Source of the DNA: Nematostella vectensis
Lineage: Eukaryota; Cnidaria; Anthozoa; Actiniaria; Edwardsiidae
Length of the DNA stretch: 64,000 nt
Direction: 5' to 3'
NCBI RefSeq assembly: GCF_932526225.1
Contig: NC_064043.1
Span: 4,021,501-4,085,500 of the forward strand
Made by a program: the position numbers and the translations under genes. The notes under the pieces were generated by a model. It was not told the origin of the DNA. It did no database searches and saw only the letters and a program-made list of their open reading frames with translations. Shown piece by piece: positions 1-12,818 of this stretch; within the stretch, counting starts at the first letter, position 1; each line of letters opens with the position of its first letter.

Positions 1-190
1 TTAGACAGTTATTTGAAGATTCCACCGCATAATATTAAATGTAAAAGATAACAAAAGTATGTCTGATTAGGGTTTTTGAGGGTGACACCAGGGGAATCGC
101 GGGATATTCGGGTTTTTGTGCGACTATTTCTTGTGCTACTGTGCGGTTAAGAGTATCCAAGCAGTTAACTACAAGTTCTACTAGGCTCAC

Positions 191-3100
191 CTCTCGGATG
201 CAGGTACCAGGGAGAATGTCGTGGAACTGGTTAAGCAGAAAGAGTTTCCAGACCTTTAAAAGTTTCTGACTTGGATAGAGGTCTGAAATCAAAGAAAGTT
301 AATCACACAATACCGAGTCACATAAAGCATATCCATTTCCATCGAATAACCCAAGCGAGTAAACTTTTAATATCGTTATTAGTAGTCTTAGACTTCAATC
401 GAGTAGGGTAATTTCGAAGTTTTGCCACAAAGAGACAGTCGTATCTCCAAATGTAAACAATAAAAAAGGAGATGCTGATCTACTTGAATTTCTCTACAAG
501 CTAAGAGGTATTTACTTTCGGCAAAAATAAAACAAAGCGCGCAAGAAAATAGTCAAACATTGGCAACGCTCAAAGTAAACGACAAATAGCACCATATATG
601 TCCACTGACTGTATGTAGTTGAATACCATCCCTTCCCTGCAATTTTTGTTTTGCATTGAGACATATTCTTGTTTGATTTGCGAAAATAAAAATTATCATT
701 ATCTTCTAAATAAAAACTTGAATTTAGCCTACAGTTGTTCTTATTCGGAGAGCGTTTTATTGGGAAATTCGATCATGCACATCTATCTCTTTCTGGTGGT
801 CTGCCCTAAGGCATGTCCGGTCCTTATAAAATCCTATCCTCTAACAGCAATCCTTTTGGCCCTTATTTATGAGCCCTCCTGCTGCCTCACATAGTCTAGC
901 ATTTCAACGCGTCGTCCCCCTGGGGTCCTCTTGCCTTCTACCCTTCCTTCGATCATCCCGACTTGAAGGTCTTCGTGCCGGAGAGTGTGTCCAGAGCACG
1001 CTCTCTTCTTCTTCGGATTGTTTCCACTAAGGAGGTATAAATCAACACAAGGTTGAAAAGGTATGTTGAACGCCTTTGTGAAACAGAGTAGTTGCGCTGA
1101 CGTTCCGAGGGTTAGCCCTCTGTCGGAGCTAAAGAAACTGAAAAAAAAGAAACTTGCTCCGACGTAGGGCTCTTGCTCGACGAACAATCTATCTCTCTTC
1201 TTCGATCCTCTTTAGTTCCTCTTCATTGGATTCTTCATCCTTCATCAAAATATGATTATCAAAGCAATATACACGCAAGGAGATTTGCGAAATTCCCATG
1301 TCCAACATCCTACTAAAACAAAGGTGCTCAGTTCGAATCGAACCATGCCATTCACACAAAACGGAACTCCGTTCAAACAGCTAACAGTCACTCCTTAAAT
1401 GCTGCTAACAGAACTTGCCAAATTCCATAAAAAAGGACGAATGCCCAGACAATTAACCTTCCTCGAGCCGATAGAAAGTTTTGGGGACATTTTGAAATAA
1501 TAAATAACTAAATAGGCACCTCCATTCTTGGCGAAATCAGTATCAGTAGCTGCACTGAGTACACATTTCAAGGATGTGTTAACTCGATGGCCAAGCGCAT
1601 AAAAATGTGTAATAAAAAACAAGGGCGGCCACTCTGGATAATGATTTTTTTTATATTCACACACTACAATAAAGTATTGCAACCCTTGTCATGCTGCTGT
1701 TTTGTAAAACGTTTTTTTACCCAATTAAAAAAGTGCACGAACTTTTGATCCACCCTGTACTGATCTCTTTTTTCCGCATGGTCCAAGATAATGAGCCATA
1801 GAGCAGGGTGACCTATGCATGTCTACAATGAACCCAAACTATTGCAAGCAAATGTTAGTCGCTCGCTGCCTTAAGTAAGGCGGTATAGTCCTTTGTAAAT
1901 AATGGATAGACGTAGTTAACTGGCCTGAAATAATCAAGATGATGGCGTTCTGTCTGCTACAGCACATTAGACAACGTTTAATGTACAACCCGATCCCATT
2001 CGAGCTAATTATTTCTTCATCTTTACGCAAATAAGTAAACTTATTGCTTTATAACAACGGTGATAATGGTCAAAACTAATCGTACGCATTGTTTTTGAGA
2101 GAAAAAATTGCCTCCGAATGGTACTTGAAATGGGTATATGCTCTTCATTAGGAATCGAATTAACTTGAATTGCATCGGAAACGAGAAATCTCGTGTTGTG
2201 AAAACGTTGAGAGCAGGAAAAAATTAGACCGACAACGGTTAGCGGAATAGTATATAACAGGTAACATGCATGTGTAGCTAGTGTAGTCGCAAAACTTGAT
2301 TAAAGGCGCACAGAATTGTAACTACTGAAAATGAAGCGCTTGATTTTAATCGCTGTTTGCGGCCTTCTCATCTCTAAGCTTATCAAAAATTGCGATGGAG
2401 TAGTAGCGGGAAAGGAAAAGCAAATATACGGAAAACGCAACATGTTCAAAAGGGTAGCGTATTTTTAACTCTATACTGCTAATGAAGCTCAATGTGCTTT
2501 TTAAACCCGTGAATTCGAAAACTTCTATAATTGTAGACAAATTGGTTTAACTTGTGTAGTTTAGTTTGTAGTCTAGTTTGTAGAAACGGTTGTCTTGCTT
2601 TCACCTTTCCATTATTTTCTCCTTTCCATTATTGGTTTTATCATTGAAATTTTGACATTTTGTACCTAACATGATAGCAAGGATCGACTATTCTGTGGGC
2701 TAGAAGAGGAATGTTTAATCTTGAAATCATACAGCTGTGAGATAAATGTTGATTTATTACTGGTATTTAAGTTTTCTTTTTCCCGCCATTGTAGAGCATT
2801 TCTTTTACCTGCCTAAAAGTTTGAATTTTTCGGATAGCACAGATCAATCAATTCATCAATCCATTGTTTCACAGGCTGAGGTAGCGGCGAGAGAAGCCTG
2901 TGAACGAGCTAAACAAATGACGGACGTGTACAGACGAAGTTTCCTTGAAGACGACTCCGAACCAGTCTCCCCCAATCATATCCGATGAATCATGGACAAA
3001 ATAAAGCAGTTTATGATGATAAATATGTAAACATAATAAAATTCGTGATGTAATATACACAAACGAATAATATAGAGAAACAAACTAAAAAAAAAAAATG

Positions 3101-6100
3101 TAAAGATAAAGGATATGGAAAATTAAAGTGGTTAACTTATAAATTGTGTCCTTTACAGTATTGTCATTTCTCGAACTTGCTTTGTAAATTTATGTCTTTT
3201 TCCTTACCATAATTTTTCCTCCATATCATCATTTTTTTTTATTTCAAGCCACTACCTTTATATTAAGTGTTTGGTCACGTTGTCTTGATCTTGCAATAAG
3301 TGCGTAGCTTTCCACTATTTCGATTTAACTGTGCCTGGGTTCTCCAAAATGTTGCATAACTTTTATATAGTACTTTCTTAATATATTTTCCTAGGGTATG
3401 AATTTGTTGGCCTTCAATATCTATTTCCTGTAGTGTCTTTAAATCACACCAAGCAAATGGGGAATTGATAAAGCTTACAGGGACATAAGATGTTGAAGAA
3501 AGGCTGATCTTCGCCGTTTCCCCCACTAAGGTGTTTTCATATATCCTACTTTTTATTCGGCACCAATATTTTGCCACCAGGGAAGAAATTTGTACTATTA
3601 GTGGGGCTTTTCCCAGTTCTCCATATATAGTTAAATTTGTAGTTTTTGAGTGGACTCCTAGTATACGCTTGAAAAACTTCAGTTGTAGTTTTTCAAAATC
3701 ATTGGATACTTTGAAAAATTTAGTCTTAAAAATTTCATACGATGAAGCCCTTCCTAAAAGGCATGTACCCCAAATTTCACAACCGTACAGTAACACTGGT
3801 ACAACGAGTGACGAAAACAATTTCAATAGTACTTGTATTGACACATTTTCAACATTTGACAGACGGTTTAAAATACAGTGGCTTTGTGGGTTTGTCATTT
3901 TGCCCCCCGTTCAAGATTATCTAATGATTTTTGCTCGGGGAACTTATCCGTAACAGGCATCAGAGATTCTAGGGCTTGCGCAAGCAGGGTTTCTATCACG
4001 GTTTGCGTCATGCATCTGCGCGAAAACGTAAACAATAGCAAAACCCGCTGCTGCTTCCCTGCAAAAAAGGGCCAACCCTGTGGGGGAAAAATTGTGCCGT
4101 GTCCTCAGCTGCTTTTCGGTGTGCTTGACGCTTTAGATTAGGGATATATCGGAACAGCCATATGCGAAAAACACTTAAAAGTCGCAGACAACGACGAAGA
4201 AGTGACTTCCAACCCCAAATACATCTCCCCTTCAACGAGAAAAGTAAGAATTAAAATATAAGCTTGTGGTTAAACAAAAAAAATGTCTATTATTTTGTAA
4301 GATTATACACAATGTAACTGATAATCAATCATTACGTAAGTATGTAAAACTTCGATCGGAGTCGAATCTAGAAACTCAACATTCAAACCCTTTTCAACAG
4401 ATCACATTAAAAGCATGAAGATCACATTTGATATTTTTTAAAGAAAGTCTTAGTCTATCATCTAAAGAAGTATGAACCTTATCTATTCACAAATGTCCTT
4501 ATTTTTCAATATTTTCTAAACCCATACGGGAAAACTTGAAAATACCATACACTTCGGCGATCGTTGACAATATCTTCAATTTGTACCAATATAAGGTGAA
4601 TTACTAACAGCAGATCCATGTCAGTATCTTCAGATGTACACTATACAACTGCCCATGAATTGCATGGGCAATCGCTCTCTCCATTTAGGTGTACGAAGCA
4701 GCAAAAGTTGCTGCAAATTTCCCCGTTCTCGTCCGCCATCTTGGATTCAAATGGTTCTGATAACTCGCGCATGCGCAATACGTTTTTCGGCTATGCCTCC
4801 TTGGACATTATCCGCCGATATCCCAGCCGCCAGAAGGGGTTTATTTACTAAATAGAATGCTTTCCGCTAAAAATTATGTCAATTGTTTTTAACCTGAATA
4901 AGGCCAGAAATACATTGCAAAAATACTCCTTGTTAGTAGTCAGTATATTCGTTTAAAAAGTAACAAACGGACAGGGATTATCGAAAATAACTGGTAACGC
5001 CTCGTGCTTTCTGTAGGAGAAATAAACTAATATTGAAGACCGGATCGCTCCCCATGTTGTCTAAAAGAACCTATTCTACCAAACCTAGTAAAATTCTAAT
5101 ATATCACGACCCCAAGAGAGTTAAGAACAAAATGTATGTGCAATTTAATAACGTCGCAATTATGTTTTGGACTATCGCCCCTAGGGTGTCATTAAACACA
5201 GCAGATCTTCAACCAAACAGTACAAATAATGGTGAGATAAGGCTGTATTGGTGGGAGAGTGTACCTGCTGTTTTCCCGCCGAGAGCCCAGACAAGTGAGG
5301 TCACCAGCTCAGCGTTATGAAGCAAGAACTCCCCTCGACGGTTGAGAGACTTAATCTACACAGGTTATACGAAAGCAAAATATAAGAGTTTTTACAATAA
5401 TGGCCTTTCGAATATATAAAGGCGAAACTGTACAGGTATTCCCGGTCAGAATGGGCGGTGAAGAGCTACCATTTTTTTAGGTGAGGAAGGCAAACCTAAA
5501 TCACCGAATAAGAAGAATATGGAGTGGGCAAGGGATGGTTGAAAAGTGGATATAAGGCTTCCTTTCCCAAGTGCACATCTCCTCTCACCCACGTGCACAA
5601 CTCCTCTCACCCACGTGCACATATCCTCTCAATCACGTGAACATATCCTCTCAATCACGTGCACATATCCTCTGAACCAAGTGCACACATCTTCTCAACC
5701 ACGTGCACATATCCTCTCACCCACGTGCACAACTCCTCTCACCCACGTGCACAACTCCTCTTACCCACGTGCACATATCGTCTCAATCACGTGCACATAT
5801 CCTCTCAACCAAGTGCACACATCTTCTCAACCACGTGCACATATCCTCTCACCCACGTGCACATATCCTCTTACCCACGTGCACATATCCTCTAACCCAC
5901 GTGCACATATCCTCTCACCCACGTGAACATCTCACCTCTGCCTGTGTGGTAAATGTCCCTTGGTGTAGCTCCAAGTACAGCTCCCCTACCCACGTGCACA
6001 AACTCGACGAATCACGTTTTGCTACAGCGGTGAAAAATTCATGCGGACTCGAGAGTTTAACTCTGGTGTGAAAGTAAAAAGGAACGAGTTTAAGTTAGCC

Positions 6101-9100
6101 TACTTGCAGGCGTTTATCCGGGTTTTTTTTGTTATGCATCCGAGTCGTGGCCGCCATCTTGTTTTGTTCTGGTCGAAGTGAAGTTTGAAGTTTGAATTGA
6201 TTTAACTGTTCTTTTAGGACGGTAGATAATTAAACTATCATATACAACTGGCTTAGCAAACATAACATTGATACACTTACCTGGGACAACCATCGACATC
6301 TTCCATTCGCTTCAGCATTTCGATCATGTCTTCTCTGAGATAAAACAAGGCAACAACCCTTAAATCTGAGACTATTCCCGACAAATCCATACAACCCTGA
6401 GATTATTGTACTTTTAAGTACAGTGGAATTAATAATCCATTCAAGTATTACTTACGATGGCCCCCCGCCACCATCGCCATGACCATACAACAGCATACTC
6501 CCATGCACCCGGCCCTTGTTTTTCAAGTTACTTGAAGTCTTTAAAACCTTGGAGTATAATAGCTTCATTAAGTAGTCCCCTATCACTATTGTTAGTGATA
6601 GATCAATGTTAAGGAAGAAATCAGCCACTTACATCTTTTGCGTCTCCTCTTGACTCGTACGTATCGGCCGGAGGGAAGTGTGTCAGGCATCTGTTGAATG
6701 TCGTTTATATTCATGTTTTACAATGTAATTACAAGTTAATTACAGGTATCTAATAACAGTGGCATGTGCTTTGATCTTCAATCACTAGATTATCCTGGGT
6801 TTTCTCTGTAAAAACCTGGCTCTCTACATTGGGACTTACAACAAAATACTAAAAAAATTAACTTGAGCACTGAACTCTTGGAAGAATAAAATAAATTGAA
6901 AAAAGCAGTAATTATCATAATAAATATAATTAATTTATTATCTTTTTTTCTATAACGGTTGTTGTTATTGTCAATACGTTTGTTGAGGTTGTTTGTACTT
7001 TGACTTACTTTGATCCATCAATCCCTTGCCAGAAGAAAGAACTAAACTAATCAAATTAAACAAAAAAATATTAGGTAAAATATGATACATAAATAAGATT
7101 GGATAAAGACCTTATTCTAAAGGCAGGAAACAGATTTACATACAGGGAAGGGTGGGCGTGATTATGCAGAGACTACTCAGAGGAGGAGGAATGGTACTTA
7201 CAGGGAACTTATTGATCAGACTCCAGCTTAACTTCTGGGTAAGAAAAAACTTAATTCCGCAACCAGTGATGATCTGTGGGAGTTGCGCTGAATAGCCGAA
7301 TGTATCTGGCAGCCAGAACTAAGATAATAATAGATAACCATTCAATAAAGAGCCTTAATAGCACAGCTGTATGAAGCTTTGCTTCTCAAGCCAGATGTTT
7401 CTAGGTCCCAGTCTAGGACAGGTTAGGTCTACCATGTGTACTGGGTGAAATATAGAAAGGGACAATGGTAAAAAAGAATTAAGAGATGAAAATGACAATG
7501 TTGCTATTTCTAGGTTAAGAAACAAAATATAAATACTGGATAATATTAATTCTGGTTATAAAGAAGAAGAAGATGATAAAAAAAATATGAAAAAAATCAC
7601 AAGGATGATAAAGTTGTTGAAAATGAGATAAGGATAAGGAAGATAACTGAATTTTGATAACTGAATTTGAAAACTTCCCATTATAGAGTATTGCTTACCT
7701 CTTTGCACATCATTCCAAACTCCTCTTTGAAGAATTGCTGTCCTACAACAAATTGCCTGATAAACGACTCTCCACTTGGAATGTTCCCATCCTTCGGAAT
7801 CAACCAGATTAGGGCAACAACAATGATACAATAAAATAATAAACTTCATTATCATCCATTAAGAAACACATTCGTCAATATCTTAACCACTTGACTTACC
7901 ATTTCAACCCATGTTGCTCCAACAGGAATAAATTGACCATTAGCGACAAATTTCTTGATTTCTTCATAAAGACCTGGGTAGTGAATCTTTACCCATTCTA
8001 ACTGCTGAGCCTAAAAAAGATGTGTAGTATTAATTTTGTCTATGTCAAAGTTAAAGTAAATTATTCTTATAATGGGTAAAAGTTCTTTTCTGGAATCTAA
8101 TTTTGAGTTTCCCAATGATTCCCCAAGTGTACCATAAACCTTTGTCATGAAACACACTCTACAATTAACTATTTTTTTATCGCAGTATTTCATTTCTGAG
8201 TGGGATGTATGGGCTTGTAAGTCTAACAAATCAATCTATGAGAGTGAGTGTAGTACCATGGCTGTATAATACTGTAAAACCTCTTACCTGAGAGCAAGCG
8301 AACTTAAAGTCAGGGTACTTCTTCATGAGTTGGACAGCTGTAGCAAAGCTCCGCCCACATTTGCGCACTGTCTCGGCAGCAGGCCATAACCAAGCTGATA
8401 GAAAGGAATTAAACACAAGCTAAGCTGGTATAGTATAAAAGTGTTTAAGCTTGAAGTTGCATGTTTTATGCCTTTGTAAAAACAGCTGCACTGCAACGTT
8501 TTGAGCATTGGTCCTTCCTCAGAACCAAAAGTTATATGAAGAGCAAGTGAAATTTAATATAATGTTATATACTTAAAAAAAGCAAAAGAAAATTGAATCC
8601 TGACTTTATCCATGTTCCTTACCACAATCGATGTGACAGTTGCCAACGGCGTAGACCTGGTGCTGAGAGGTGCCATTATGCTGGGAGAAAAACTCTTGCG
8701 CAATCTCGTGTGCCCTGGAATAAATGCATGCTCAAAATTCTGAAACAGTAGTCCTCTTATCATGAAAATAGATCTCTTTAGAGGGTGAGAAAATCATGTG
8801 AGACAGTTCAATATTTTTGGCCCCAAAAGATTGTACAAACTTTGTTTTCGAAATACTGCAAAATGTTTATGGACCGTCCCTTGACTTCCTTCAACATTTT
8901 ACTCACTTATAGAAACTTACAGTACTAGTAACTATGTAACTAGCACAGTTACTATGTATTTAGAGCTAGCACATCTTCAGACAGCCACTTACTTCTCAAA
9001 TGTTCTCCTGTCCTTTGTATCGCAAGCATTCACTATTCTGTTGGCAGTGTAGAGCGCATCAAATGAGCGTGGGCTTCCTTCTGGAAGATGCTGGTAAGAT

Positions 9101-12100
9101 AGTGCAAAAGTTTTGCTTTACTCTATTTCCTCTGTACCTCATTTTTTTAACCTTAAGGGATAGCAGATAAAACAAACAAATTATCAGGTTTCTGAGTTTT
9201 ATTTTAGTTGAAAGTTGACATCAGATCGACTGATTGAAGTTTGATTAAACAGAAAGTCATAAAAACTGAACAGGCAGTGTGACTTGTATTTTGTGGGGTC
9301 TGGCCCCCTGGTGGGGACCCTACGAACACCCTAAGGGATAGCATATTTCCAGAAGACCCTAAGTTATAGCACTTGCCGCAAATTTTATACCCTAAAGGAT
9401 AGGACAAGCATATTTATTTTTTAGTGAGTTTCCCCCCCCCCCCCCTTCCTGGATGTTATAGTGAGAAAGGTTCTTTTTCAAAGATCCTTGGCTATTACAT
9501 AAGGCTTTTTCACCTGTCCTCCTATAAGTGTACATACCTTCGCCATGTCAATGATGACATTTAAATCTGTGAGCAGCTGATAGCAGAGAGGGTCGAACAC
9601 AGCAATTTCGGCCATTGAGAGTGAGTACTTCCGGGCGGGGTCAGGGGGATTTATTAGACCATCTTGACCAGCTCCAAACATCCCATTGGCAGCCATCTCG
9701 ATATATAGAACATATCTCCTACAGTAACCATGGCAACAGCAATTAAGCCCATAAGATAATCCAGCACTGGTGAGGCTGCGTTTATCTACTGTACAGTACC
9801 TTTCACTGCTGGCTTGGCAAGTTGAGAGGATACAATCAGTACGCTCTTGGTGTCCATCAGCCCCCGTCAAGCCCTGTGAGAAATGATATTTAGAATGCTT
9901 TATATAAACAAAGCAATGGAAGTTGGAGCAATGTTACAATAAAGTATAACTACCTGGAGAGGTTTTCCGTCTTTCCACACCTGTATCATTTGAAGAAGCA
10001 TTATAAATACAAAGTCACAATTTATGCTCTCAGATTTAAAGGTCACGTGTTTAGTTCTCACCATTGCTTCTGAACCAGAGTTCCATCTCAGATGTACTTC
10101 CTTTTCTGCCCACTCAGATGGCACATCAATAGTCACTTTAAACCAATGTGTTGACCACCTTTTACGTGACCAGAGAAATGCTTATTGTGAATTTTAGAAC
10201 ATTAGAAGCTGGAATGTATTTTTGGATTAATAAATGTCAGGGGTGTTCCTACAGATTTTTTCATCTACCTTTACTGGTTTTAAATTGAAAGTGTGGTCAT
10301 GATAGCATCAAATTCATAGCAACCAGCTCCAGTTACTTTTATTCACAACCTTGTATCTGTGGTCATCTTGCTCAATAAATTTAAGTTTAAATTTAACATT
10401 TAAGTCCCTGAAAAGGGAATTGAATTTGATTGAAATTTGAATTTTCTACAGATCTTTGAAAATTTTCCTGGCCGCGCGAAAGGAGATTGAATCAAGTGAA
10501 TAATTCCAAGTTTTGGCGGGAAAATCTGAAACAACATATTTTCCTTAGTCCGTTAAAATTAAGAGACGGCAATACCACAAAATATTGGCGAAGTATTTTT
10601 TATTCCAATGCTACCCATAATGATATGAAGAATAATTTAAAGCAGAGAATTATAAGTGAAAAAAGAAAATATTGTTTTGTTGTAGGTTTCAAAAACAGCA
10701 CGAGCTAATGAGAATGTCGTCATTCCTGATATGGCGAATGCAGCACCCGCACACAATGCAAAAACAATTTATAGACTACAGATATTTGCTAAAATTGGGA
10801 GATTTGTTTCCTGAGGTTAAATAATCATTTGTCTACCAGGTTGAGATATGAAGATGACGATGAAACTTGTAACCACACAACGATCTTAAGAAATAACTAA
10901 GAAGACATGAAGACGGGAACAAGTTTAGTGTGCGCATATATTTTCTCATATAATTTGACATCTCGATCTACATCACAAATGACTGGACCCAAGCCTTTCA
11001 GTTCAAAGCTTTTTTTTTCCGAAGGTTGACCAAAATACCAAAAATATTACAGGTCCATACGAACCACATAACATTTGGAAGATAAAAATATAAAGAATTG
11101 ACCAAATCTGTCAACCCTGAAAGGTTATTGAATACCACAGTAAGGTATAACCTAAGAACTGCTCATTAGACTATTGCAAAACGTTTTGAAATAGAAAAAA
11201 GACACAGAACTGCAGAAAAATTATCATTAGTGGTTTATATAATGTATTTAGAGCAGTTGCTAAGGATTGGGATTACTCTGTTTAACCATTATACTCACGT
11301 AGGACCAAAAGCATCACCAACTTTTACAGGGCTGTACTCTCCTCTTATGGCCTGCTTATATGTGATACGCCCTGGTGCGGCAAAGTGAGTTACAGCTGTC
11401 AAAGGTGCCTTATTGCTGTAGAGCCTAAAAGAACATTTATTTTTTAAATGTTTTTGTCTGAGATTTGTTAATCAAATAAAATAACCCAGATGCAAATAAG
11501 GGGAGGGGGTGCTACAATAGTATATAAAGAATAACACAATGCATGTCTAATAATTAGTGGGGTGTGCGTATAAACCTGAGGTCAATATCCTCTGGATACC
11601 TTTGTCACCACTTTCAATAGGAGACTTGCACTAAGAGACCACGTGACTGTTTGGGTGGCAAACAAGCGCACGCTCAGCCTTTTAGTGGCAAAATAACAGC
11701 AACAAAAAGCAACTTATCAGGTTCAGACAAACCCCCCTAACCAGCTTGGAGGTCTGCTCAGAATAAACAAAAAAAATATAACGTTCGGCTGGATATACCG
11801 TGCACATCAATATGTCTTTAAAATGACTATGGAAATCTTTTTTATAATAATTATCTTTATTGTTATGGCTATATGTTTAAAATCACTCTATTAATAACAT
11901 TTCAAATATAAGATCGAATTTTTTTAAGTATTGTTTGCCTAATGTAATAAGGTTAGGAGAGGGGCATACCGAAAAGTTGGTCCGCTCAAATGGAAAAACG
12001 AACCACCCGGCTCAAAATTCTGCCAATGGGCCTGCTTATTCAGGGCTTACGGAAAAAAAAAAACAGAACTCTTTTTTTCAGAAAGGGTTTAGTTTCATTC

Positions 12101-12818
12101 AAAGATTTAATTTATTTGTTGTTCTCTGGTGTGATGGGTGCAGTCATTTCTGATGTTTTTTGTTTGTTTGATCATTTTGTTTTGGATTTGCCACCCAAAA
12201 AGGTCCCCTATGGAGAAATAACCAAAATTGGTCATCTAATATCATTAGATACAGTAACAAAGCATTTTTGCTGCATACTTTCATGTGTGTCAAGTCGCAA
12301 TGTTACCATGTTTGATTAGTCAAAAATGTTAACATTGCGACATCCCCTCCTTAATTAAAAACTATTCAAGGCATCAAGAATGGTGATGGGCTCAATGTAG
12401 ACCTTAAAAAGTAAGACTCAGGTATATGGATATTCATCTAATAGCCGAACTGTCAGCGCAAGATTAGACCTGAATAATATAAGTGGACAAAACCTTGAGG
12501 TTTACATGTTCACACCCGAAGCGTTGATATAATGTTATTCCTGATTGTCAATGTAATTTTTAAAGAAACACCTTTCGAACAATATGATGATGTGGAACTT
12601 CCTAAATATTTTCTTCTTTCGCCGCCAAGGCAAATCTTACTTCTTGCCCAAACTTGCTACTGTAGTTAGTTTTGCACGACCCATAGGAACCAGAGCTCGC
12701 CTGAATTAAGTTACCTGCTGTATAAGTTAATATCCGAGAAGAACTGCTTCGAGACGAATTTCTCGGCTCTTTCTAGAGTACATCTCCAGTGCTTTCTTGC
12801 GATGTGCTCGTCCGCCAT
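191..12818 (-). CDS. MAN2C1: Cytosolic alpha-mannosidase 2C1 (GH38), exons 1-19, 3' part outside window
   Basis: GH38 alpha-mannosidase that trims free oligosaccharides in the cytosol. Exons: 12715-12818, 11299-11424, 10062-10158, 9954-9980, 9800-9873, 9538-9718, 8993-9090, 8623-8714, 8288-8394, 7900-8010, 7699-7791, 7202-7318, 7009-7046, 6633-6690, 6456-6538, 6281-6334, 5936-6062, 5265-5355, 191-282. All joins use GT/AG and keep phase, giving about 590 residues. Start is [12 protein letters not shown], as in vertebrate MAN2C1, with no signal peptide. Metal site NCHID at 261-265 (H263, D265), catalytic nucleophile D375 in [10 protein letters not shown], third metal ligand in NQFHD (H580, D581), and the glycine-rich GDGGGGP. 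The last exon end (GAG then GTGAGC at 190) is inferred; the frame stays open to 35. The C-terminal beta domains are missing from the window. Identity is very secure, single exon edges slightly less so. Confidence 0.95.
867..1187 (-). mobile_element. LINE ORF2 C-terminal fragment
   Basis: The translated stretch contains [20 protein letters not shown] followed by an arginine/glycine-rich run and DYVRQ, the pattern (RHxxL..xIIEGRVEGxRxRGR) common near the C-terminus of non-LTR retrotransposon ORF2 proteins. The reverse-transcriptase core and endonuclease are absent, so this is a dead 5'-truncated remnant in the MAN2C1 intron. Clade cannot be assigned. Confidence 0.6.
2252..2258 (+). promoter_or_regulatory. 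Putative TATA box of the nested peptide gene
   Basis: TATATAA lies 73 bases before the ATG at 2331, which would place transcription start near 2285 with a 5' UTR of about 45 bases. This fits a compact TATA-driven gene; no transcript evidence is available. Confidence 0.5.
2331..2988 (+). CDS. Small secreted peptide precursor nested in MAN2C1 intron 18
   Basis: Two exons are proposed: 2331-2453 and 2875-2988 (donor AGG then GTAGCG; acceptor TTTCACAG), phase 0, 78 residues. Residues 1-22 ([20 protein letters not shown] then CD) look like a signal peptide. The rest is small and charged: dibasic sites GKR and FKR near the exon junction, then a helix-like stretch [20 protein letters not shown] and an acidic tail [12 protein letters not shown] before TGA. 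A TATA box precedes it and AATAAA follows 12 bases after the stop. No family recognised. Prohormone/neuropeptide precursor is one reading because of the dibasic sites; the only cysteines are C10 in the signal, C21 and the one in EACER, so a disulphide-rich fold is unlikely. The non-consensus donor is the weak point. Confidence 0.55.
3000..3005 (+). terminator. Polyadenylation signal of the nested peptide gene
   Basis: AATAAA starts 12 bases after the TGA at 2986-2988; a second AATAAA lies at 3035-3040. Both fit a short 3' UTR on the plus strand. Confidence 0.55.
3275..3898 (-). mobile_element. Non-LTR retrotransposon (LINE) reverse-transcriptase C-terminal remnant
   Basis: A 207-codon ORF carries [13 protein letters not shown] and [20 protein letters not shown], the region after the palm domain (LLYGxExWG ... 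xxFxRxILGV) of CR1/Jockey/L2-like LINE ORF2 proteins. The YxDD catalytic core and the endonuclease are missing, which is the usual 5' truncation. It lies in the same orientation as the host MAN2C1. Confidence 0.8.
5565..5935. repeat. 22-bp minisatellite with CACGTG boxes, abutting MAN2C1 exon 17
   Basis: About 17 tandem copies of a 22-bp unit, roughly CACGTGCACATATCCTCTCA plus CC. Fourteen copies contain the palindrome CACGTG. A six-unit block is repeated at higher order (the variant unit starting ACCAAGTGCACAC recurs near 5677 and 5808). The array touches the splice donor of MAN2C1 exon 17 (exon edge 5936), and exon 17 itself contains a related copy (CCCACGTGCACAAACTC near 5990-6005, coding CTWVGE on the minus strand). 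Long ORFs across it are an artefact of the repeat. Confidence 0.92.

Larger units (their letters stand above)
283..5264 (-). other. Intron 18 of MAN2C1 (about 5 kb), host of a nested gene and repeats
   Basis: Lies between the exon ending in ALGGKTA and the exon starting LYPSQK. It holds two reverse-transcriptase remnants (867-1187 and 3275-3898), the plus-strand peptide gene, and a stretch at 1736-1760 that resembles a Tc1/mariner terminal repeat (TACAGGGTGGATCAAAAG on the minus strand) without a recognisable partner. At 4738 on the minus strand ATGGCGGAC inside a YY1-like motif opens a 33-codon ORF of unknown meaning. I saw no further exon of the host gene here. Confidence 0.75.

Noticed and set aside
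1395..1765. Possible Tc1/mariner element
   Set aside because: One end resembles a mariner terminal repeat, but no matching second end and no DDE-type transposase sequence were seen in the 95-codon ORF.
5565..5935. CRISPR-like array
   Set aside because: Units are contiguous 22-bp tandem copies without unique spacers, in a eukaryotic intron.
5546..6071. Three long overlapping plus-strand ORFs rich in THVHISS-like peptides
   Set aside because: They are the translation of the 22-bp minisatellite. Since 22 is not a multiple of three, the repeat cycles through all frames, so stop-free frames come from the unit and not from coding selection; the true coding sequence at the right end is MAN2C1 exon 17 on the other strand.
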